Positions 29,156-33,071 of a stretch of 33,071 nucleotides of DNA are shown in pieces. How positions within the stretch are numbered: position 1 is the first letter of the stretch; every line of letters starts with the position of its first letter. A model generated the notes under the pieces. The model was not told the origin of the DNA and made no database searches. It saw only the letters and a list, made by a program, of their open reading frames with translations. The position numbers and the translations under genes were made by a program. The stretch comes from Opitutia bacterium (GTDB taxonomy: Bacteria; Verrucomicrobiota; Verrucomicrobiia; Opitutales; UBA953): assembly GCA_947456525.1 (NCBI GenBank), contig CANGRI010000010.1, positions 1 to 33,071 of the forward strand, given 5' to 3'.

Positions 29156-31090
29156 GTGCTCCTTCCTCTCCTCCATCACCTCGGTCCGACCTGGCTGGCC
29201 AAGCGCCTGCTCTGGTCCGTGGAACGGCGCCTAGGTCTGCTGGAATATCGCATGCCGCGGCAGCCATGGTCGGCGTACGGGTTGACGGAAGAAGCCGCCG
29301 CGACGTGGCGGACGCGCGCGCCGTATCTTCCCCTGGGTCGGTTGTCTCGCGCCGATCTGTCGCGCCAGCTCGAAGGCTGGGCCGTGGCGTGCGGGCATTC
29401 GCCGGTCGCCGAATCCGATGCCTTCGGCCGCGGCTTCGCCCGCGTCTTCTCCGGACCCCTCATCGAAGTCGGCCGTCCGCCGCGTTGGACGCAGAACGTC
29501 CTCACGGGCGGCTCGGTCGATCCTTCGCCTCATTGGTCGCACTGCTCGGATGCCGGCGTCGAGGACATCAAGGGCGTCTGGGAGCTCTCCCGCTTCGCCT
29601 GGGTCTATCCTCTCGTCCGGGCCTGGGTCATCGATGGCGACGCCCGCCACGTCGAACGTTTCTGGACCACGGTCGAGGACTGGAAGAAACAGAACCCGCC
29701 GAACCGCGGCCCGCAGTGGATGTGCGGACAGGAAGCCTCGTTCCGGCTGATTGCCCTCACCTTCGGCCTTCAGGCCTTCCGCCATCATCCGTCCACGACG
29801 GACGCGCGCCTCGTCCTCGCCTCGCGCGTCGCCGAAGCCACGGCGGAGCGTATCACGGGTCATTTCCATTACGCGCTTTCCCAGCAGAACAACCATGGCG
29901 TCGCCGAAGCCATCGGGCTGATGACCGCCGGCGTGTTCTGGCCGACCTTGCCGGGCGCCGCCGATTGGCGTCGTCGCGGTCGTAGCGCCCTCTGGCAGCA
30001 GGTCGACGCCTTGATCGGACCTGACGGCGGATTCAGCCAGCACTCGACGAATTACCACCGTCTCCTCCTGCAGCTGCTCGTCTGGGCGGAACTCGTCTGT
30101 CGGGCCGCCGGCTCGACGCTCCCGGCGCCCGTTCGCCGCAAGGCCGCCTTGGCCACGGACTTCCTCGCGTCGCTGATGGAAGCAGACGGCACGGTGCCGC
30201 GCTATGGTGCCGACGACGGCGCCGACCTCTTCCCGTTGAGCGGCTGTCCTTTCGAGGACTTCCGTCCCGCCGTCGGCATGGCGCTCGCGTTTTTCAAGGG
30301 TGAGCGCCTCCCCTCCGGCCCTTGGGACGAGGCCGCGTTGCTCCTGCTCGGGCCGCTCGCCGCCAGCGCCGCGCCGGCGATCCGGTCCGCCGCCGATTAC
30401 CGCGACGCCGGCGTCGCCGAACTTCGTCATGCGCGCGGCACGTTGTTCTTCCGAGCTCCCACCGTCTTCCGCTCGCGGCCGTCCCACGCGGACCAGCTGC
30501 ATGTCTCGCTCCGCTGGGACGACGAATGGATCGCCGAAGACCCCGGCAGCTATTCCTACAACGCCCCCGGCGGCTGGGACGGCCTCGCTGGCTCCCGTTT
30601 CCACAACGTCGTCACCGTCGGCGACCAGGATAGCATGCGCCGCGTCCGCCGCTTCCTCTGGCTGCCCTGGACGACGTGCTCCCTCCGCCGGTCTTCGGAT
30701 GAGATCAGCGCCGCGCACAACGGGTTTTCTGGCTACAAGGTCAGCCGGCGCGTCATGAAGGTCGCGCAAGGCTTTGTGGTGGTCGACCGCGTGACCGGCC
30801 TGCTGAAGCAATCTGGGAAATGCACGCTTCGCTGGCACGGCCGTAAGCGCGCCGGCCTCGAGCAGCTGACCGTCGCCTGCTCCGCGCCATCGACCGAAGA
30901 CGTCGTCACCGCGCTGCCCGACGGCGGGGAAGGGTGGCATGCTTCCCGTTATGGGTCCAAAGATCCCGCTTGGTGCCGCCGCATCACCGCGACCGGCGAC
31001 AAGGTCACTTTCGTCACCGCCGTCGGCTGCTCTCTCCGTCTCGAAACCGACAGTTTCTTCGTGGACGGGGAAGAGTATTCGCTCGAGTGA
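29156..31090 (+). CDS. Heparinase II/III family polysaccharide lyase-like protein
   Basis: A 644-residue protein. The first half is the helical toroid domain with family blocks MCGQEASFRLIALTFGLQAF, QQNNHGVAEAIGLM (Asn245-Asn246-His247 region, the likely active-site helix) and GGFSQHSTNYHRLLLQL near 290-305 (candidate catalytic Tyr/His). The second half is the beta-sandwich heparinase domain (HADQLHVSLRWDDEWIAEDPGSYSYN). No signal peptide is evident. Such proteins in glycan clusters are thought to cleave uronate-containing polymers, perhaps trimming or clearing the locus product, which fits wecB/wecC uronate synthesis; this is inference. GTG 29156 is the start because the next ATG (at 29251) removes conserved sequence. 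Confidence 0.88.
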   Translation: MLLPLLHHLGPTWLAKRLLWSVERRLGLLEYRMPRQPWSAYGLTEEAAATWRTRAPYLPLGRLSRADLSRQLEGWAVACGHSPVAESDAFGRGFARVFSGPLIEVGRPPRWTQNVLTGGSVDPSPHWSHCSDAGVEDIKGVWELSRFAWVYPLVRAWVIDGDARHVERFWTTVEDWKKQNPPNRGPQWMCGQEASFRLIALTFGLQAFRHHPSTTDARLVLASRVAEATAERITGHFHYALSQQNNHGVAEAIGLMTAGVFWPTLPGAADWRRRGRSALWQQVDALIGPDGGFSQHSTNYHRLLLQLLVWAELVCRAAGSTLPAPVRRKAALATDFLASLMEADGTVPRYGADDGADLFPLSGCPFEDFRPAVGMALAFFKGERLPSGPWDEAALLLLGPLAASAAPAIRSAADYRDAGVAELRHARGTLFFRAPTVFRSRPSHADQLHVSLRWDDEWIAEDPGSYSYNAPGGWDGLAGSRFHNVVTVGDQDSMRRVRRFLWLPWTTCSLRRSSDEISAAHNGFSGYKVSRRVMKVAQGFVVVDRVTGLLKQSGKCTLRWHGRKRAGLEQLTVACSAPSTEDVVTALPDGGEGWHASRYGSKDPAWCRRITATGDKVTFVTAVGCSLRLETDSFFVDGEEYSLE

Positions 31091-31139
31091 GCACTCGCGC
31101 GCAAGTTAACCAGTTGGCCAGTTGGCAAGGGGTGCAATG

Positions 31140-31168
31140 GGTAGGGTCGGGACCGCGTCACGACATAG
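31140..31168 (+). repeat. Single GTAG hairpin (type GTCGGGAC)
   Basis: GGTAG, GGTCGGGAC-CGC-GTCACGAC, ending CATAG. It lies about 50 bp after the heparinase-type stop codon. Confidence 0.82.
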
Positions 31169-31268
31169 CGGCATCTAGCCTCACAAATTTTCGGGTGTAA
31201 GGTGGCAGGATAACATTCACTCAAAGAGAGACCGGGAACCGGGAGGTTTGCTTCGGTCATCATTCTCT

Positions 31269-31353
31269 CGGGTGACGGGTGACGGCCACCAGGGCATCGG
31301 TCTTTCGGGTGTCAGCCATTCGGCCTTGGCAGCCGGCTCCAGGTTCCCGCGGA
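31269..31353 (+). repeat. MITE-like element, half copy
   Basis: CGGGTGACGGGTGACGGCC through AGGTTCCCGCGGATG, followed by TAATGGGTAGGG. More diverged than the copies at 28810 and 32963 but with the same end point. Confidence 0.75.
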
Positions 31354-31360
31354 TGTAATG

Positions 31361-31389
31361 GGTAGGGTCGGGACCGCGTCACGACATAG
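31361..31389 (+). repeat. Single GTAG hairpin (type GTCGGGAC)
   Basis: GGTAG, GGTCGGGAC-CGC-GTCACGAC, ending CATAG; a second copy within the same island. Confidence 0.82.
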
Positions 31390-31399
31390 TTGCATCTAA

Positions 31400-31455
31400 G
31401 GTAGGGACGGCTCTCCGAGCCGTCCGTTAGGCTGGCTCGGAGAGCCTGCCCTACC
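31400..31455 (+). repeat. 56-bp REPIN-like double hairpin
   Basis: GGTAG, perfect stem GGACGGCTC/GAGCCGTCC with loop TCC, linker GTTA, stem GGCTGGCTC/GAGCCTGCC (one mismatch) with loop GGA, CTACC. Confidence 0.88.
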
Positions 31456-31673
31456 CAAGGCACCCTAGCCAATCATCCGGTTCCCCTTTGAGTCAGTGTT
31501 CGGTCTCCCTTGTCCACTGGCCCACGTGCCAGCTTTTCCCCTGCGACTCCCTCGCATCACCTTTGCACTGTCCTTAGTCCGGCCCTCCGGCCAACTGGCC
31601 AACCGATCAACTGATCAACTCGGTCTCTCCCCTTGTCCTCGTGCCCCCGTGCCAGCTTTCCCCTGAACTAAAA

Positions 31674-32822
31674 ATGCCCTCCCTCGCCCTCATCGTCGGA
31701 ACTCGCCCCGAGTGCATCAAGCTCGCGCCGGTGTTCGCCGAGCTGCGTCGGGCGGGCAAGGTGCGTCCGCTCCTGGTCTCGACCGGCCAGCATCGCGAAC
31801 TCCTCGACCAGGCGCTCGCCTCGTTCGGTCTCAAGCCGGATCTCGATCTCGGGCTCATGCAGCCCGGCCAGTCGTTGCCCGAGCTCACGGGCCGCGTGCT
31901 GGCCGGCGTCTCCGCCTGGCTCGCCGAAGCGAAGCCCGCCGCGGTCCTCGTGCAGGGCGACACCACCACCGTCCTCGGCGCCTCGATGGCGGCCTTCTAC
32001 GCCGGCATTCCTGTCGGACATGTCGAAGCCGGCCTGCGAACCGACGACCTTCGGTCGCCGTTCCCTGAGGAGATGAACCGTCGCGTGACGTCGACGCTCG
32101 CCCGCTGGCATTTCTGTCCGACCGAACAGGCGAAGGCCAATCTGCTGCGCGAGGGCATCTCCGCCGTGCATTGCCATGTCACCGGCAACACCGTGATCGA
32201 CGCCTTGCTCGCGACCCGTGCCCGCATCGGCGCATTGGAAGCCGCTGCCGTCGGCGCCCGCCTCGGCATCGCCCCGACGTTCGTCGCCAGCCACCTCGCC
32301 ACCCCGACGTCGCGCTGGATCCTCGTCACCGGCCATCGCCGCGAATCCTTCGGCCCCGGCTTCGAGAATCTTTGCCGCGGCATCCGTCAGCTGGTCGACG
32401 CCCATCCCGATCTCGGCGTCGTCTATCCGGTGCACCTCAACCCGCAGGTCCAGGAGCCGGTGCGCCGTCTACTGGGCGGCCACCCGCGCATCGCGCTCGC
32501 CGCCCCGGCCGCCTATGAGGATTTCGTCTGGCTCATGGATCGTTCGTCCTTCGTCCTGACCGATTCCGGCGGCGTGCAGGAAGAAGCCCCTTCGCTCGGC
32601 AAGCCCGTGCTCGTCATGCGCGACAATACCGAACGCCCCGAAGGCCTCGCGGCCGGCACGAGCGAACTCGTCGGCACCGACCCAGCCCGTATCGTCGCCG
32701 CCGCGTCTCGTCTCCTTTCCGATCCGGCCGAATACGCCCGCCGTTCCCAGCTCCGTAATCCTTATGGCGATGGCACCGCCGCCGCGAAGATCGCGCGGGT
32801 GATGGAGTCGGCGCTGAGTTAG
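31674..32822 (+). CDS. wecB: UDP-N-acetylglucosamine 2-epimerase (non-hydrolysing)
   Basis: A 382-residue GT-B fold enzyme that interconverts UDP-GlcNAc and UDP-ManNAc, the substrate of WecC. Family motifs in order: GTRPECIKLAPV (10-20), QGDTTTVLGAS near 93, GHVEAGLRTDDLRSPFPEEMNRR near 118-138, GNTVIDALL, TGHRRESFGPGFENL and SGGVQEEAPSLGKPVLVMRDNTERPEGL. The length is typical. The ATG at 31674 is chosen over one 11 codons upstream, which would add residues encoded by the repeated CGTGCCAGCTTTCCCC leader. AACTAAAA precedes the start with no Shine-Dalgarno. It is the last gene visible; the locus probably continues beyond the window. Confidence 0.95.
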   Translation: MPSLALIVGTRPECIKLAPVFAELRRAGKVRPLLVSTGQHRELLDQALASFGLKPDLDLGLMQPGQSLPELTGRVLAGVSAWLAEAKPAAVLVQGDTTTVLGASMAAFYAGIPVGHVEAGLRTDDLRSPFPEEMNRRVTSTLARWHFCPTEQAKANLLREGISAVHCHVTGNTVIDALLATRARIGALEAAAVGARLGIAPTFVASHLATPTSRWILVTGHRRESFGPGFENLCRGIRQLVDAHPDLGVVYPVHLNPQVQEPVRRLLGGHPRIALAAPAAYEDFVWLMDRSSFVLTDSGGVQEEAPSLGKPVLVMRDNTERPEGLAAGTSELVGTDPARIVAAASRLLSDPAEYARRSQLRNPYGDGTAAAKIARVMESALS

Positions 32823-32913
32823 TTGACCCGTTGATCAGTTGGCCGGTTGGCCAGAGGAAATACGTCGTTAGTTGACCGGTTGAAAAGTTGGCAAGTTGAC
32901 AAGAGATGTAATG

Positions 32914-32942
32914 GGTAGGGTCGGGACCGCGAAACGACAGTG
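32914..32942 (+). repeat. Single GTAG hairpin, decayed copy
   Basis: GGTAG, GGTCGGGAC-CGC-GAAACGAC. Two changes in the right arm weaken the stem. Confidence 0.7.
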
Positions 32943-32962
32943 CTGTATCGTAAAGACCGTTT

Positions 32963-33071
32963 CAGGTGACGGGTGTCGGCCACCGGGGAATCAGCCCTTC
33001 GGGTGTCAGCCGTTCAGCCTTCGGCAGCCGGCTCCGGGTTCCCGCGGCTGATGGCCGAGATGCCGACTCCC
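32963..33071 (+). repeat. MITE-like element, cut by the window end
   Basis: CAGGTGACGGGTGTCGGCC through GCGGCTGATGGCCGAGATGCCG. It continues past the point where half copies stop, so it is probably a full copy. Confidence 0.78.

Larger units (their letters stand above)
31091..31673 (+). repeat. Repeat island 8 between heparinase-type gene and wecB
   Basis: No gene in 583 bp. The order is 8-mer tandem AACCAGTTGGCCAGTTGGC (31108-31126), GTAG hairpin (31140-31168), AGAGACCGGGAACCGGGAGG (31225-31244), half MITE-like element (31269-31353), GTAG hairpin (31361-31389), 56-bp double hairpin (31400-31455), AATCATCCGGTTCCCC (31472-31487), CCCACGTGCCAGCTT (31520-31534), inverted 8-mers GGCCAACTGGCCAACCGATC (31589-31608), and CGTGCCAGCTTTCCCC (31649-31664) next to the start. 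The module order closely matches island 7. Confidence 0.87.
32823..33071 (+). repeat. Repeat island 9 after wecB, running off the window
   Basis: No gene seen up to the window edge. The order is 8-mer tandems (GTTGACCCGTTGATCAGTTGG at about 32822-32842, then GTTGACCGGTTGAAAAGTTGG at about 32871-32891), a GTAG hairpin variant (32914-32942), the GTAAAGACCGTTT link, and the start of a MITE-like element (32963 to the end). The layout matches island 4. Confidence 0.8.

Noticed and set aside
29176-29505. Minus-strand open frame inside the heparinase-type gene
   Set aside because: No motif or coding bias; the plus strand carries a full-length family protein.

Overview
The window is GC-rich, densely packed DNA from a Gram-negative bacterium. 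Genes for Kdo activation (KdsB, KdsD-type isomerase), prolipoprotein diacylglyceryl transferase and an O-antigen-ligase-like protein point to an outer membrane. The gene content, the pyrimidine-rich leaders without Shine-Dalgarno motifs and the GTAG-hairpin repeats suggest a Verrucomicrobiota member, perhaps near Opitutaceae. That placement is inference from general gene character, because no marker gene such as rRNA is present.

Left half (1-14866): a compact mix of housekeeping and accessory genes with short gaps and no repeats. It holds slyX, a small membrane protein, a YedK/HMCES-type SRAP protein, a phosphomannose-isomerase-like cupin, a ROK sugar kinase, a family 2 glycosyltransferase, a transglutaminase-like protein, an FmdB zinc ribbon next to a site-2-type protease, a RodZ-like gene split by a frameshift, an HNH nuclease, two tandem tRNA-Gly genes (TCC and CCC), a DUF421 membrane protein, an M24 peptidase, a small DUF2103-like protein, pabB-pabC, a CNNM/CBS protein overlapping lgt, and a DegT-type aminotransferase.

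Middle (14867-17479): the first repeat island, a glutaredoxin-like protein, an orphan OmpR-type response regulator, a divergent one-helix protein, tRNA-Glu(TTC) with a likely promoter and terminator, and a GbsR/MarR-type regulator preceded by a near-perfect palindrome.

Right half (17480-33071): a surface-polysaccharide locus, all on the + strand: a cytidylyltransferase, gmd and fcl (GDP-L-fucose), kdsB and a KdsD/KpsF isomerase (CMP-Kdo), an O-antigen ligase/polymerase, a bi-domain dehydrogenase, wecC and wecB (UDP-ManNAcA), and a heparinase II/III-type lyase. It supplies activated sugars and late-stage or degradative functions. No glycosyltransferase or flippase gene for this locus lies inside the window, so the locus probably continues past the right edge.

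The most striking structure is not coding. Nearly every gap in the polysaccharide locus (and 14867-15244) is a 250-580 bp mosaic of recurring modules: constant 56-bp double hairpins bounded by GGTAG/CTACC (REPIN-like), single GTAG hairpins, a MITE-like element of about 144 bp with 12-bp terminal inverted repeats, degenerate 8-mer tandem arrays in + orientation after each gene and in inverted orientation before the next, and a purine/pyrimidine module near CCGGTCTCCGGTTCCC. Modules recur in the same order between different genes. Genes that overlap or abut (gmd/fcl, ligase/dehydrogenase) have no island between them.
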